Shown piece after piece: positions 32,053 through 40,918 of a stretch of 64,000 bases of DNA. The translations under genes were made by a program, and so were the position numbers. Source of the DNA: Rhizobiaceae bacterium. GTDB taxonomy: Bacteria > Pseudomonadota > Alphaproteobacteria > Rhizobiales > Rhizobiaceae. The notes under the pieces are model-generated. The model worked only from the letters and a program-made list of their open reading frames with translations, made no database searches and was not told the origin of the DNA. The stretch's first letter is position 1. The number at the start of each line of letters is the position of its first letter. Location: positions 18,433 to 82,432 of the forward strand of contig JANQKQ010000050.1 in NCBI GenBank assembly GCA_028281105.1, read 5' to 3'.

Positions 32053-32739
32053 ATGGGTAAACGCCTTCATCGCTCTCTCTACGGCCGGCGCAAAGGGCCG
32101 GCGCTGTCGCCGCGCCGCGCCGACTTGCTGAAAAATCTGCTGCCACGGCTGGGCGTCGACACCACCGCGCCGCCGCCGGCCGACGTGAGCGCGCTGTTCT
32201 CCAAATCATACTCGGCCTATCGCCTGGAAATCGGCTTCGGCGGCGGCGAGCACCTGATCGATCAGGCGTCGCGGCACCCGGACCTCGGCTTTTTCGGCGT
32301 CGAACCCTTCATCAACGGCATGGCCAAGGCGCTGTCGGCGATCGAGGCCGGTGGCATCGACAACATCCGCCTGTATGACGGCGACGGCGCCGATCTGCTC
32401 GATTGGCTGCCGGCCGGCTCGATCGATCGCGTCGATCTGCTCTACCCCGATCCCTGGCCCAAGCGCCGCCATTGGAAGCGCCGCTTCGTCAACTCCGTCC
32501 GCCTTGCCGCGATCGGCCGCGTGCTGCGGCCCGGCGGCGAGTTTCGCTTCGCGTCCGACGATGCATCCTATGTCAACTGGACGCTGGCCCATTGCTGGAA
32601 GGACGAAAATCTGGCCTGGACCGCGACCCACGCCGATGACTGGCGCAAGCCCTGGCCGGACTGGCCGGGCACCCGCTATGAAGCCAAGGCGTTGCGCGAA
32701 GGGCGCACGCCGGCCTACCTGACCTTCGTGCGGATCTGA
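32053..32739 (+). CDS. trmB: tRNA (guanine-N7-)-methyltransferase
   Basis: 228 residues; makes m7G46 in tRNA variable loops. SAM-binding LEIGFGGGEHLIDQA near residue 58, then GVEPFINGMAKAL and the signature LYPDPWPKRRHWKRRFVN, which covers the tRNA-binding and catalytic Asp region. Immediately downstream of metK, as in other Hyphomicrobiales. Confidence 0.96.
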   Translation: MGKRLHRSLYGRRKGPALSPRRADLLKNLLPRLGVDTTAPPPADVSALFSKSYSAYRLEIGFGGGEHLIDQASRHPDLGFFGVEPFINGMAKALSAIEAGGIDNIRLYDGDGADLLDWLPAGSIDRVDLLYPDPWPKRRHWKRRFVNSVRLAAIGRVLRPGGEFRFASDDASYVNWTLAHCWKDENLAWTATHADDWRKPWPDWPGTRYEAKALREGRTPAYLTFVRI

Positions 32740-32774
32740 TCGGGCCGGCCACCCGTTGCAAGTTGCCGGACCCC

Positions 32775-32803
32775 TTGCAACTTGCCTGGGCGGGGCGTAT
32801 ATA
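32775..32803 (+). promoter_or_regulatory. Promoter for the rimP-nusA-infB operon
   Basis: TTGCAA at 32775-32780, exactly 17 bases, TATATA at 32798-32803: one of the best housekeeping-type promoter matches in the window. An inverted repeat (GCAAGTTG 32758-32765, CAACTTGC 32778-32785) overlaps the -35 and could be a protein-binding site. Transcription would begin near 32810. Confidence 0.6.
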
Positions 32804-32831
32804 GCGGCCAAAATCTCCGCTGTGTTTTGCG

Positions 32832-32862
32832 AGAGTGGGTCCCCCGGGCACCCGCTCTTTTT
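32832..32862 (+). terminator. Terminator-like attenuator in the rimP leader
   Basis: AGAGTGGGT at 32832-32840 pairs with ACCCGCTCT at 32850-32858 (one G-T pair), loop of 9, followed by a run of T's to 32862. It lies about 20-50 bases downstream of the predicted start and 55 bases before rimP, so it can attenuate the operon rather than end a gene. NusA, encoded in the operon, acts at such hairpins, so autoregulation is plausible. Confidence 0.7.
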
Positions 32863-32916
32863 GTTGGGGCCGACAACGGCGCCCTCGCGGCGGAGCCGGC
32901 AACCTGGAAGAGCCAT

Positions 32917-33492
32917 TTGCACCGCACGAACGCCATCGCCGCAGAGCCGCGCCAGATCGTCGAGGACGGTTTGGAGGCGCGTGTCGCGGCCATCGTCGAG
33001 CCCGAGATCGAGCATCTGGGCTACCGCCTGGTGCGCGTGCGCATTTCCGGACTGAACGGCATGACCGTGCAGATCATGGCCGAGCGGGACGACGGCACCA
33101 TGAGCGTGGAAGACTGCGAGATCGTCTCGCGGGCCATCTCGCCGGTGCTCGACGTGGCCGATCCGATCCCCGGCGCCTATAACCTTGAGATCTCCTCTCC
33201 GGGGATCGACCGGCCGCTGGTCCGGCTATCCGATTTCGAACGCTGGTCGGGCCATAACGTGAAGATCGAGACCCGCGTGCCGGTCGATGGGCGCAAACGT
33301 TACAAGGGCCGCATCATCGGCATCGACGGCTCGGCGATCCGGCTGCATCTGGACGCGCCTGGGAACGATGAAACCGACAAGACCTCGCTCGACATAGACG
33401 ACATCGCCAGCGCCAAGCTGATCCTGAACGACGACCTCGTTCGCGAGGCGCTCGCCCGCGACAAGGCGCTGCGGCGCGCCAACGCAAATTGA
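32917..33492 (+). CDS. rimP: Ribosome maturation factor RimP
   Basis: 30S assembly factor. The start is uncertain: no ATG is suitably placed, and I chose the TTG at 32917, preceded by GGAAG with 6-nt spacing, giving 191 residues. Core motifs: [60 protein letters not shown], with an SH3-like C-terminal half. First gene of rimP-nusA-ylxR-infB-rbfA-truB; nusA follows after 16 bases. The open frame extends upstream through the attenuator hairpin, which is unlikely to be coding. Confidence 0.93.
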   Translation: MHRTNAIAAEPRQIVEDGLEARVAAIVEPEIEHLGYRLVRVRISGLNGMTVQIMAERDDGTMSVEDCEIVSRAISPVLDVADPIPGAYNLEISSPGIDRPLVRLSDFERWSGHNVKIETRVPVDGRKRYKGRIIGIDGSAIRLHLDAPGNDETDKTSLDIDDIASAKLILNDDLVREALARDKALRRANAN

Positions 33493-33508
33493 AACCACGG
33501 AGACGAAC

Positions 33509-35197
33509 ATGGCGGTAAGTGCAAACCGGCTGGAACTGCTGCAGATCGCCGACGCGGTCGCCCGCGAGAAGCTGATCGACCGGGAAATCGTGATCGAAGC
33601 GATGGCCGACGCCATTCAGAAAGCAGCGCGCTCGCGCTACGGCCAGGAAACAAATGTGCGCGCGGACATCGATCCCAAGACCGGCGACATCAAGCTGCAA
33701 CGATTGCTGGAAGTGGTCGAGAACGTCGAGGACTACACCACCCAGATCGATCTGGAGCTGGCCCGCGACAAGGACCCGAACATCGAGCTCGGGCAATTCG
33801 TCTCCGAGCCGCTGCCGCCGATGGATTTCGGCCGCATCGCCGCCCAGTCGGCCAAGCAGGTGATCGTCCAGAAAGTGCGCGAGGCCGAGCGCGACCAGCA
33901 GTTCGAGGAATACAAGGACCGGGTCGGCGAGATCGTCAACGGTACGGTCAAGCGGGTCGAATACGGCAATGTGATCGTCGATCTGGGCCGCGGCGAGGCG
34001 ATCATCCGCCGCGACGAGACGATCCCGCGCGAGAACTTCCGCTACGGCGACCGGGTGCGCGCCTACATCTACGACGTGCGCCGCGAACAGCGTGGCCCGC
34101 AGATTTTCCTGTCGCGCACCCACCCCGAATTCATGGCCAAACTGTTCACCATGGAAGTGCCGGAAATCTACGATGGCATCATCGAGATCAAGTCGGTCGC
34201 CCGCGATGCCGGCTCGCGCGCCAAGATCGCGGTAATCTCGCATGATTCGTCGATCGATCCCGTCGGCGCCTGCGTCGGCATGCGCGGCAGCCGCGTCCAG
34301 GCCGTGGTCGGCGAGCTGCAGGGCGAGAAGATCGACATCATCCCCTGGTCGCCCGACGCGGCAAGCTTCATCGTCAACGCACTGCAGCCCGCGGAAGTCG
34401 CCAAGGTGGTCCTCGACGAAGAGGCCGAGCGCATCGACGTGGTGGTTCCCGACGAGCAGCTGTCGCTGGCGATCGGCCGGCGCGGCCAGAACGTGCGGCT
34501 GGCCTCGCAGCTGACCGGCTGGGACATCGACATCATGACCGAGCAGGAGGAGAGCGAGCGCCGCCAGGCCGAGTTCGTCGAGAACACCAACACCTTCATC
34601 GAAGCGCTCAACGTCGACGAGATGGTGGCCCAGCTTCTCGCTTCCGAAGGCTTCTCCTCGATCGAGGAAGTGGCCTACGTCGAGGCCGACGAGATCGCCG
34701 CCATCGAGGGCTTCGACGGCGATACGGCGGAAGAGCTGCAGGCGCGTGCGCGCGAAGCGCTCGAGAAGCAGGAGATGGAATATGACGAGCAGCGCCGCGC
34801 GCTGGGCGTCGCCGACGATCTGCGTGAGGTCGAGGGCATCACCACGGCGATGATGGTGGCGCTGGGCAAAGAGGAGATCAAGACGCTGGAAGACTTCGCC
34901 GGCTGCGCCTCGGACGACCTGGTGGGTTGGACCGAGCGCAAGGACGGTGAGACCACCCGTTATGACGGCATTCTGGACGGTTTCAAATTATCGCGCGAGG
35001 ACGCCGAACACATGGTGATGGCCGCACGGCTGAAAGTGGGCTGGGTGACCGAGGAAGATCTGGCGCCCGAGCCCGAGCCGACGGAAGATGGCGCGGAGGG
35101 TGACGTGGATCAAACCGAGGCCGCCGCTTCGGCGGACGCCGGTGAGGAAGCCGCCCAGGTTGCCGACGAGGCCACGGCCGACGAACAACCGGCCTAG
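33509..35197 (+). CDS. nusA: Transcription termination/antitermination factor NusA
   Basis: 562 residues: N-terminal RNA-polymerase-binding domain (1-130), S1 domain ([20 protein letters not shown], about 150), KH1 ([20 protein letters not shown]), KH2 ([16 protein letters not shown], about 325), two acidic helix-hairpin-helix repeats (about 360-500), and an acidic Ala-rich tail. It modulates pausing, intrinsic termination and antitermination in rRNA operons. Confidence 0.97.
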   Translation: MAVSANRLELLQIADAVAREKLIDREIVIEAMADAIQKAARSRYGQETNVRADIDPKTGDIKLQRLLEVVENVEDYTTQIDLELARDKDPNIELGQFVSEPLPPMDFGRIAAQSAKQVIVQKVREAERDQQFEEYKDRVGEIVNGTVKRVEYGNVIVDLGRGEAIIRRDETIPRENFRYGDRVRAYIYDVRREQRGPQIFLSRTHPEFMAKLFTMEVPEIYDGIIEIKSVARDAGSRAKIAVISHDSSIDPVGACVGMRGSRVQAVVGELQGEKIDIIPWSPDAASFIVNALQPAEVAKVVLDEEAERIDVVVPDEQLSLAIGRRGQNVRLASQLTGWDIDIMTEQEESERRQAEFVENTNTFIEALNVDEMVAQLLASEGFSSIEEVAYVEADEIAAIEGFDGDTAEELQARAREALEKQEMEYDEQRRALGVADDLREVEGITTAMMVALGKEEIKTLEDFAGCASDDLVGWTERKDGETTRYDGILDGFKLSREDAEHMVMAARLKVGWVTEEDLAPEPEPTEDGAEGDVDQTEAAASADAGEEAAQVADEATADEQPA

Positions 35198-35211
35198 GGC
35201 GGCTCGGCGCC

Positions 35212-35838
35212 TTGGCTTCGGCCGCAGCGCGTGAAGCGATGAACCCGCGCACCTGCATCGTCACCGGCGACAAGCTGGAGCCAGCCGCCATGATCCGCTT
35301 CGTCGCCGACCCGAACGGCGCCGTGGTCGCCGATCTGCAGGGCAAGCTGCCAGGTCGCGGCGTATGGGTGACGGCCAAGCGGGCGCTCGTTGAGAAGGCG
35401 GTCGACAAGGGCCTGTTTTCCGCCCGCCTCAAATGCGCCGCCCGTGCCGAGCCGGATCTGGCGGCGCAGATCGAACGGCAGTTGCGGGCCGCCGCGGTGG
35501 CGAGCCTTTCCTTGGCCAACAAGGCGGGCGCGGTTGTGTCCGGGTTTGCCAAGGTCGAGGCGGCGGCGCGCGCCGGCAAGGCTGCGCTGATCCTGCACGC
35601 CGGCGACGCGGCGGTGGACGGCGAACGGAAGATCGCCGCGGCGCTCAACGCCGCGAAGAAGGGCGTGGACGAAACCGGACCGTCGATTCGCACCTTCCGG
35701 TCTCTGTCTTCTCAGGAACTGGGCGGGGCGGTTGGCAGGTCCGAATCGGTGCATGTGGCGGTGGCGCAAAGCGGCGTTGCACGCGCACTCATCGACCGGC
35801 TCGAAAGGCTGGAAAGTTATTGCGGTGGCGGTGCTTAG
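35212..35838 (+). CDS. YlxR (DUF448) RNA-binding protein with L7Ae-like C-terminal domain
   Basis: 208 residues from a TTG at 35212 (an ATG at 35239 is a good alternative, 199 residues). N-terminal YlxR domain: RTCIVTGDKLEPAAMIRFVA and LPGRGVWVTAKRALVEKAVD. The C-terminal half (LSLANKAGAVVSGFAKVEAA onward) looks like a ribosomal L7Ae-type domain; the fusion is common in alphaproteobacteria, whereas Firmicutes encode YlxR and YlxQ separately. Position between nusA and infB is universal. Exact function is not settled; YlxR has been linked to RNase P and to nucleoid-type regulation. Confidence 0.9.
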   Translation: MASAAAREAMNPRTCIVTGDKLEPAAMIRFVADPNGAVVADLQGKLPGRGVWVTAKRALVEKAVDKGLFSARLKCAARAEPDLAAQIERQLRAAAVASLSLANKAGAVVSGFAKVEAAARAGKAALILHAGDAAVDGERKIAAALNAAKKGVDETGPSIRTFRSLSSQELGGAVGRSESVHVAVAQSGVARALIDRLERLESYCGGGA

Positions 35839-35860
35839 GCGGCAGCAAAAAAACTGAGTG

Positions 35861-35901
35861 CGGGGCTGGATTTTCTTCCGGCGAAGGTCCAAAAAGCCCC
35901 G
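35861..35901 (+). other. Structured leader element upstream of infB
   Basis: Nested inverted repeats in the 108-base ylxR-infB gap: CGGGGCT 35861-35867 with AGCCCCG 35895-35901; GGA 35868-35870 with TCC 35888-35890; CTTC 35875-35878 with GAAG 35883-35886 closing a CGGC tetraloop. No T-run follows, so it is more likely a processing or regulatory hairpin than a terminator. Confidence 0.45.
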
Positions 35902-35946
35902 TTAGCGGCCCCGGCGGCGCACAAGACAGGCGAGAACAGGCCAATA

Positions 35947-38421
35947 ATGAGTGAATCGGAAGGCGAAGAGAAGAAACTCAGCGTTTCGACCAAGAAGACG
36001 TTGACGCTCAAGGGCGGCGGCGTCTCTCAGGGTACCGTTCGCCAAAATTTCTCCCACGGCCGGAGCAAATCCGTCGTGGTCGAGACCCGCAAACGGCGCA
36101 TCACCAAGCCTGCCGCCGCCAAGCCGGTTGCGCCTGCCGCCAAGCCGGAGCCCGCGGCCGCCGGCGCATCGCGCGAGGCGAGACTGGGCGGTTTGTCCGC
36201 AAACGAACTCGACGCGCGCCGGCGCGCTCTGGAGACCGCCCGCGCCCGCGAAGTGGAAGACCAGCGCCGCGCGGAGGAAATGGCCAAGGAGCGCGCCGAG
36301 GCCGAAAGACAGGCGGCCGAGGCCCGCGAACAGCAGGCAGCCACGGGCGAGGCAGCCGCGCCGCAGCCCGACGCCGCCTCGCTGGCGCCGCGTCTGGACG
36401 AAATACCGGCGAAGAAAGCCGAGACCGCGCCGGCCGACAAAAAGACCAAGGATCTCAAGCCGTTCGAACGGCGCAAGCCCGAAGAGCCGCCCAAGCCGAA
36501 CCGGCCCAAGGCCGGCGAAGAGCGCCGCCGGACCAAGTTGACGCTGACCAACGCGCTGGACGAGGACGGCGGCAGCCGCGGTCCGTCGCTGGCGGCGCTG
36601 CGCCGGCGCCAGGAGAAGGCCAAACGCGCGGCGATGACGCCATCCGGCCCGCGCGAGAAAGTCGCCCGCGAGGTGCAATTGCCCGAGACGATCACCATTC
36701 AGGAACTGGCGAGCCGCATGTCGGAGCGCTCGGTCGAGGTGATCAAATACCTGATGAAGGAAGGCCAGATGATGAAGCCCGGCGACATCATCGATGCCGA
36801 TACCGCGGAATTGATCACCCAGGAATTCGGCCACACCGTGCGGCGCGTTTCCGACGCCGATATCGAGGAAGGCCTGTTCGATTCCCCCGACGATCCGGCC
36901 GACCTGAAGCCGCGCGCGCCGGTGGTCACGATCATGGGTCACGTCGACCACGGCAAGACCTCGTTGCTCGACGCCATCCGCAACGCCAACGTGGTGGAAG
37001 GCGAGGCGGGCGGGATCACCCAGCACATCGGCGCCTATCAGGTCGAAAAGGATGGCCAGTCGGTCACCTTCATCGACACCCCCGGCCATGAGGCGTTCAC
37101 CTCGATGCGCGCTCGCGGTGCGCAGGCGACCGACATCGCTATTCTGGTGGTCGCCGCCGACGACGGGGTGATGCCGCAGACGATCGAATCCATCAACCAC
37201 GCCAAGGCGGCGCAGGTGCCGATCATCGTCGCCGTCAACAAGATCGACAAGGCGGACGCCGACCCGTCGAAGGTCAAGAACGAGTTGCTGCAACACGAAG
37301 TGTTCGTCGAAAGCATGGGCGGCGACATTCTGGAGATCGAAGTCTCAGCGATCAAAGGCACCAACCTGGACAAGCTGCTGGAGGCGGTGCTTCTGCAGGC
37401 CGAGCTGATGGAGCTGAAGGCCAACCCGGATCGTCCGGCCGAAGGCGTCGTCATCGAGGCGCAATTGGACAAGGGCCGCGGCCCGGTCGCCACCGTGCTG
37501 GTCAAGCGCGGCACGCTCAACCCGGGTGACATCGTCGTCGCCGGTGATGAATGGGGCCGCGTGCGTGCGCTCGTCGACGATCAGGGCAACCAAATCCAGG
37601 CCGCCCCGCCGTCGATGCCGGTCGAGGTGCTGGGGCTCAACGGGGCGCCGGCCGCCGGCGACCGTCTCGCGGTAGTCGAGAACGAGGCGCGCGCGCGCGA
37701 AATCTCCGAATACCGCAAGCGGCTCACCCGCGAAAAGGCCGTGGCCCGCCAGGCCGGTTCGCGCGGCTCGCTCGAACAGATGATGAGCCAGCTCCAGACC
37801 GCCGAGTTGAGCGAAGCCGCCGTGGTGATCAAGGGCGATGTCCAGGGCTCGGTCGAAGCGATCGTCGGTGCGCTGGAGAAGCTGGGAACCGAAGAGGTCG
37901 CGGCCCGCGTGGTCCATTCCGGCGTCGGCGCGGTCACCGAATCCGACGTGGCGCTGGCCGCCTCCACCGGGGCGCCGATCCTGGCGTTCAACGTGCGCGC
38001 CAACAAGCAGGCGCGCGACGCGGCTGAGCGCGACGGCATCGAAATCCGTTATTATTCAATCATTTACGACCTGGTCGACGACATCAAGGCAGTGATGTCC
38101 GGCATGCTGGCGCCCGAGCGCCGCGAGACCTTCCTGGGCTACGCGGAAATCCTCGAGGTCTTCAACGTTTCCAAGGTCGGCAAGGTGGCCGGCTGCCTGG
38201 TCACCGAGGGCAAGGTGGAGCGCGGCGTCGGCGTGCGCCTACTGCGCGACAATGTGGTGATCCACGAAGGCAAGCTGTCGACGCTCAAACGCTTCAAGGA
38301 CGAAGTCAGCGAAGTGCCCGCTGGCCAGGAATGCGGCATGGCGTTCGAGAACTATCAGGACATCCGCAAGGCCGACGTGATCGAGTGCTTCCGCGTCGAG
38401 GAGGTCGAGCGCTCGTTGTGA
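35947..38421 (+). CDS. infB: Translation initiation factor IF-2
   Basis: 824 residues. N-terminal conserved segment ([20 protein letters not shown]), an Ala/Glu/Arg-rich coiled region to about residue 235, an IF2_N motif ([20 protein letters not shown]), then the GTPase domain with G1 [14 protein letters not shown] (about 330), G3 DTPGHEAF (about 377) and G4 NKIDKADAD (about 431), and the C-terminal fMet-tRNA-binding domains. It brings initiator tRNA to the 30S subunit. The next gene, rbfA, is separated by a palindromic repeat. Confidence 0.98.
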   Translation: MSESEGEEKKLSVSTKKTLTLKGGGVSQGTVRQNFSHGRSKSVVVETRKRRITKPAAAKPVAPAAKPEPAAAGASREARLGGLSANELDARRRALETARAREVEDQRRAEEMAKERAEAERQAAEAREQQAATGEAAAPQPDAASLAPRLDEIPAKKAETAPADKKTKDLKPFERRKPEEPPKPNRPKAGEERRRTKLTLTNALDEDGGSRGPSLAALRRRQEKAKRAAMTPSGPREKVAREVQLPETITIQELASRMSERSVEVIKYLMKEGQMMKPGDIIDADTAELITQEFGHTVRRVSDADIEEGLFDSPDDPADLKPRAPVVTIMGHVDHGKTSLLDAIRNANVVEGEAGGITQHIGAYQVEKDGQSVTFIDTPGHEAFTSMRARGAQATDIAILVVAADDGVMPQTIESINHAKAAQVPIIVAVNKIDKADADPSKVKNELLQHEVFVESMGGDILEIEVSAIKGTNLDKLLEAVLLQAELMELKANPDRPAEGVVIEAQLDKGRGPVATVLVKRGTLNPGDIVVAGDEWGRVRALVDDQGNQIQAAPPSMPVEVLGLNGAPAAGDRLAVVENEARAREISEYRKRLTREKAVARQAGSRGSLEQMMSQLQTAELSEAAVVIKGDVQGSVEAIVGALEKLGTEEVAARVVHSGVGAVTESDVALAASTGAPILAFNVRANKQARDAAERDGIEIRYYSIIYDLVDDIKAVMSGMLAPERRETFLGYAEILEVFNVSKVGKVAGCLVTEGKVERGVGVRLLRDNVVIHEGKLSTLKRFKDEVSEVPAGQECGMAFENYQDIRKADVIECFRVEEVERSL

Positions 38422-38439
38422 GCACCCGGCGGTAACCAG

Positions 38440-38485
38440 AGCACTTTCAGCAAAAGTTGCTCAACTTTGCGCTCGCGAAAGTGCG
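38440..38485. repeat. Short dispersed palindrome, copy 1
   Basis: Outer arms GCACTTTC (38441-38448) and GAAAGTGC (38477-38484), inner arms AAAGTTG and CAACTTT. A nearly identical copy is at 48909-48955. It lies in the infB-rbfA gap and resembles in layout the short palindromes scattered through Hyphomicrobiales genomes. Confidence 0.8.
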
Positions 38486-38545
38486 TGAAAACAAAGGCAT
38501 TGGCCCGGTCCAAGCCCGGGCGAAGGCTGAATTGGGACCAGACAA

Positions 38546-38953
38546 GTGACTACGAACGAACACGCGCGCGGACCTTCCCAGCGCCAGTTGCGGGTTGGCG
38601 AAGTAGTGCGCCACGCCCTGGTCGATCTGATTCGCAAGGGCGATCTACCGGCGCTGGGGGACAGTTTGATCTCGGTGACCGAAGTGGCCATGACCCCCGA
38701 CCTGAAACTCGCCACCGCCTATGTTTCGCTGCTGGGCGGCGGGGACGCGGCGCCCGTGGTCGAAGCGCTCAACGCGCATTCGCGGTTCATCCGGGGCCGG
38801 CTGACCCCGGCGCTGGCGCGCATGAAGACCATGCCGAAGGTTCGCTTTCGCGCGGACACCAGTTTCGACAATTACCGCCGGATCGACGAACTGCTGGCCT
38901 CGCCGGCGGTGGCCCGCGATCTGGTCGATGACGAAGACGGCGAATCCAAATGA
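38546..38953 (+). CDS. rbfA: 30S ribosome-binding factor A
   Basis: 135 residues from a GTG start. KH-type cold-shock assembly factor for the 30S subunit: [20 protein letters not shown] at the N-terminus, [19 protein letters not shown], and [20 protein letters not shown] near the C-terminus. Its stop overlaps the truB start by 4 bases (ATGA). Confidence 0.96.
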   Translation: MTTNEHARGPSQRQLRVGEVVRHALVDLIRKGDLPALGDSLISVTEVAMTPDLKLATAYVSLLGGGDAAPVVEALNAHSRFIRGRLTPALARMKTMPKVRFRADTSFDNYRRIDELLASPAVARDLVDDEDGESK

Positions 38954-39876
38954 GTCGGCAACGCAAGAAGAAGGGCAGGCCCGTTTCCGGCTGGCTTATC
39001 CTGGACAAGCCGCCGGGCATCGGTTCGACCCAGTGCGTTTCCAAGGTCAAATGGCTCTACAAGGCGGCCAAGGCGGGCCATGCCGGCACGCTCGACCCAT
39101 TGGCCGGCGGCATGCTGCCGATCGCCCTGGGCGAGGCCACCAAGACCGTTCCCTACGTGATGGACGGGCTGAAGACCTATCGCTTCGCCATTCGTTGGGG
39201 CGCACAGACCTCCACCGACGATCTGGAAGGCGATGCGATCGAGACCCGTGACGAGCGGCCGCAGCGCACTGCGATCGAGACCGCGATGGCGGACTATGTC
39301 GGCGAGATCGAACAGGTGCCGCCGGCCTTCTCCGCGGTGAAGATCGACGGCGAACGCGCCTATGCGCTTGCCCGGTCCGGCGAGACGGTAGAGATCGAAC
39401 CGCGCCCGGTGCTGATCACCCGCTTCGATCTCGTCGAGATGCCCGATGCCGATACCGCGGTCTTCGAGGTCGAGTGCGGCAAGGGCACCTATGTGCGCTC
39501 GTTGGCCCGCGATCTGGGCCGTCAGCTGGGTTGTCTGGGTCACGTGGCCGACCTGCGCCGGACCGCGGTCGAGCCGTTCGGCGAGGATGACTTGATCTCG
39601 TATGACGAGTTGCTGGCGCTGGAGGGCGATCTTGACGCGCTCGACGCACTGCTCGCGCCCACCGGCACGGCGCTGGACGAACTGCCGCAGGTGCGGATCA
39701 GCGACGGCCAGCGCCACCGCCTGCGCACCGGCAATCCGATCCTGCTTCGCGGGCCGGAAGCCCTAACCTTCGCCGACGAAGCACTCGCCGCCAGCGGCGA
39801 CGCCCTGATCGCGCTGGGCCACATCGACAAGGGAACGTTCTATCCCAAGCGGGTGTTCAAGCATTCGCGGATTTAG
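38950..39876 (+). CDS. truB: tRNA pseudouridine(55) synthase
   Basis: 308 residues with the N-terminal [14 protein letters not shown] and catalytic [20 protein letters not shown] (Asp nucleophile), then [20 protein letters not shown] and a PUA-like C-terminus. In most Hyphomicrobiales rpsO and pnp come next; here the gene is followed instead by a long palindromic element and a class II aldolase-family gene. Confidence 0.97.
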   Translation: MSRQRKKKGRPVSGWLILDKPPGIGSTQCVSKVKWLYKAAKAGHAGTLDPLAGGMLPIALGEATKTVPYVMDGLKTYRFAIRWGAQTSTDDLEGDAIETRDERPQRTAIETAMADYVGEIEQVPPAFSAVKIDGERAYALARSGETVEIEPRPVLITRFDLVEMPDADTAVFEVECGKGTYVRSLARDLGRQLGCLGHVADLRRTAVEPFGEDDLISYDELLALEGDLDALDALLAPTGTALDELPQVRISDGQRHRLRTGNPILLRGPEALTFADEALAASGDALIALGHIDKGTFYPKRVFKHSRI

Positions 39877-39892
39877 GGTGTCTTGTTGTTTT

Positions 39893-39980
39893 AGTCGGCA
39901 CCGGCCCACTCCCCCTCCCAACCACCCTCTCAAGGATACTGCCGTGGGTGGTTGGGAGGGGGAGTGGGCCGGTGCCGACT
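39893..39980. repeat. Long palindromic intergenic element, copy 2 (perfect 35-bp arms)
   Basis: Left arm 39893-39927 and right arm 39946-39980 are exact reverse complements over 35 bases, around an 18-base spacer containing AAGGATACTGCCGT. Begins 17 bases after the truB stop. The most intact of the three copies. A frame crossing it would give a pseudo-protein rich in Gly and Pro that is not a gene. Confidence 0.95.
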
Positions 39981-40043
39981 TCCGCATCAGCGCAAAATGA
40001 CATAAAGCACAACTCGTCTCCACAGACGCGCGGAGGACCAGCC

Positions 40044-40811
40044 ATGTCGACCGTCACCAGCCGCATCACCGGAACGGACTACGACGCCGCCGAATGGGCG
40101 CTGCGCGTCGACCTGGCCGCCGCTTTTCGCCTCGCCGCCCGCTTCGGTTGGCACGAATCGGTGGCCAACCACTTCTCCGCCGCTGTCTCGGCCGACAGCA
40201 AGACGTTTCTGCTCAATCCGAAATGGCGGCACTTCTCCACCATCCGCGCGTCCGACCTGCTGCTGCTCAACGCCGACGATGACGGCGTGATGGAACGTGA
40301 GGACGCGCCCGATCCATCCGCCTGGTGCATCCACGGCGCCATCCACGCCGCCGTGCCCCACGCCAGGGTGCTGCTGCACTGCCATCCGATTTACTCAACG
40401 GCGCTGTGCGGATTGGCCGATCCGGCGATCAAGCCCATCGACCAGAACACCGCCCGATTCCACAAGCGCGCGGCGGTCGATCTGGGCTATGGCGGCATCG
40501 CCGACGACGCCGAAGAGGGCAGGCGGCTGGCGCGCGCGCTCGGCAATCATCCGGTCATGCTGATGGGCAATCACGGCGTGTCGGTGACCGGCGACACCGT
40601 GGCCCAGGCCTTCGAGGAGCTCTACTATCTGGAGCGGGCTGCGCAGACGATGATCCTGGCCTATTCCACCGGCCAGCCGCTCAACGTGATGGACGAGAAG
40701 CTGGCCGCCAAGACGTCGGCCGGCTGGGACAATTACACCGGCGCGGCGGAAGCGCATTTCGAGCAGCTCAAGGCGATGCTCGACGCCGATGACCCATCCT
40801 ATCGCGATTGA
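40044..40811 (+). CDS. Class II aldolase/adducin family protein
   Basis: 255 residues from the ATG at 40044 (GGAGG at 40032-40036). The fold of L-fuculose-phosphate aldolase/RhaD: FGWHESVANHFSAAV, then zinc-binding histidines in LLHCHPIYSTAL (H-x-H) and the third in MGNHGVSVTG. The acidic residue expected in true aldolases near the first motif is not obvious, so the substrate, and whether it is an aldolase or a decarboxylase/dehydratase relative, is unknown. It is flanked on both sides by copies of the long palindrome, which suggests insertion of this gene downstream of truB. Confidence 0.88.
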   Translation: MSTVTSRITGTDYDAAEWALRVDLAAAFRLAARFGWHESVANHFSAAVSADSKTFLLNPKWRHFSTIRASDLLLLNADDDGVMEREDAPDPSAWCIHGAIHAAVPHARVLLHCHPIYSTALCGLADPAIKPIDQNTARFHKRAAVDLGYGGIADDAEEGRRLARALGNHPVMLMGNHGVSVTGDTVAQAFEELYYLERAAQTMILAYSTGQPLNVMDEKLAAKTSAGWDNYTGAAEAHFEQLKAMLDADDPSYRD

Positions 40812-40826
40812 GCGCTTGATGCTTTG

Positions 40827-40918
40827 AACCGGCGCCGGCCCACTCCCCCCGCCCAGCCACCCCTTGCAAGGATACTGCCGTGGGGTGGCTGGGCGGGGGA
40901 GAGGGCTGGAGCCGGTTT
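40827..40918. repeat. Long palindromic intergenic element, copy 3
   Basis: Arms of about 37 nt (AACCGGCGCCGG... and ...GGAGCCGGTT) around TTGCAAGGATACTGCCGT. The arms differ at several positions from copy 2, with matched changes on both sides (for example AA/TT in copy 2 is AG/CT here). It fills the gap between convergent aldolase and chrA genes and touches the chrA stop codon, so it may act as a bidirectional terminator. Confidence 0.9.
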
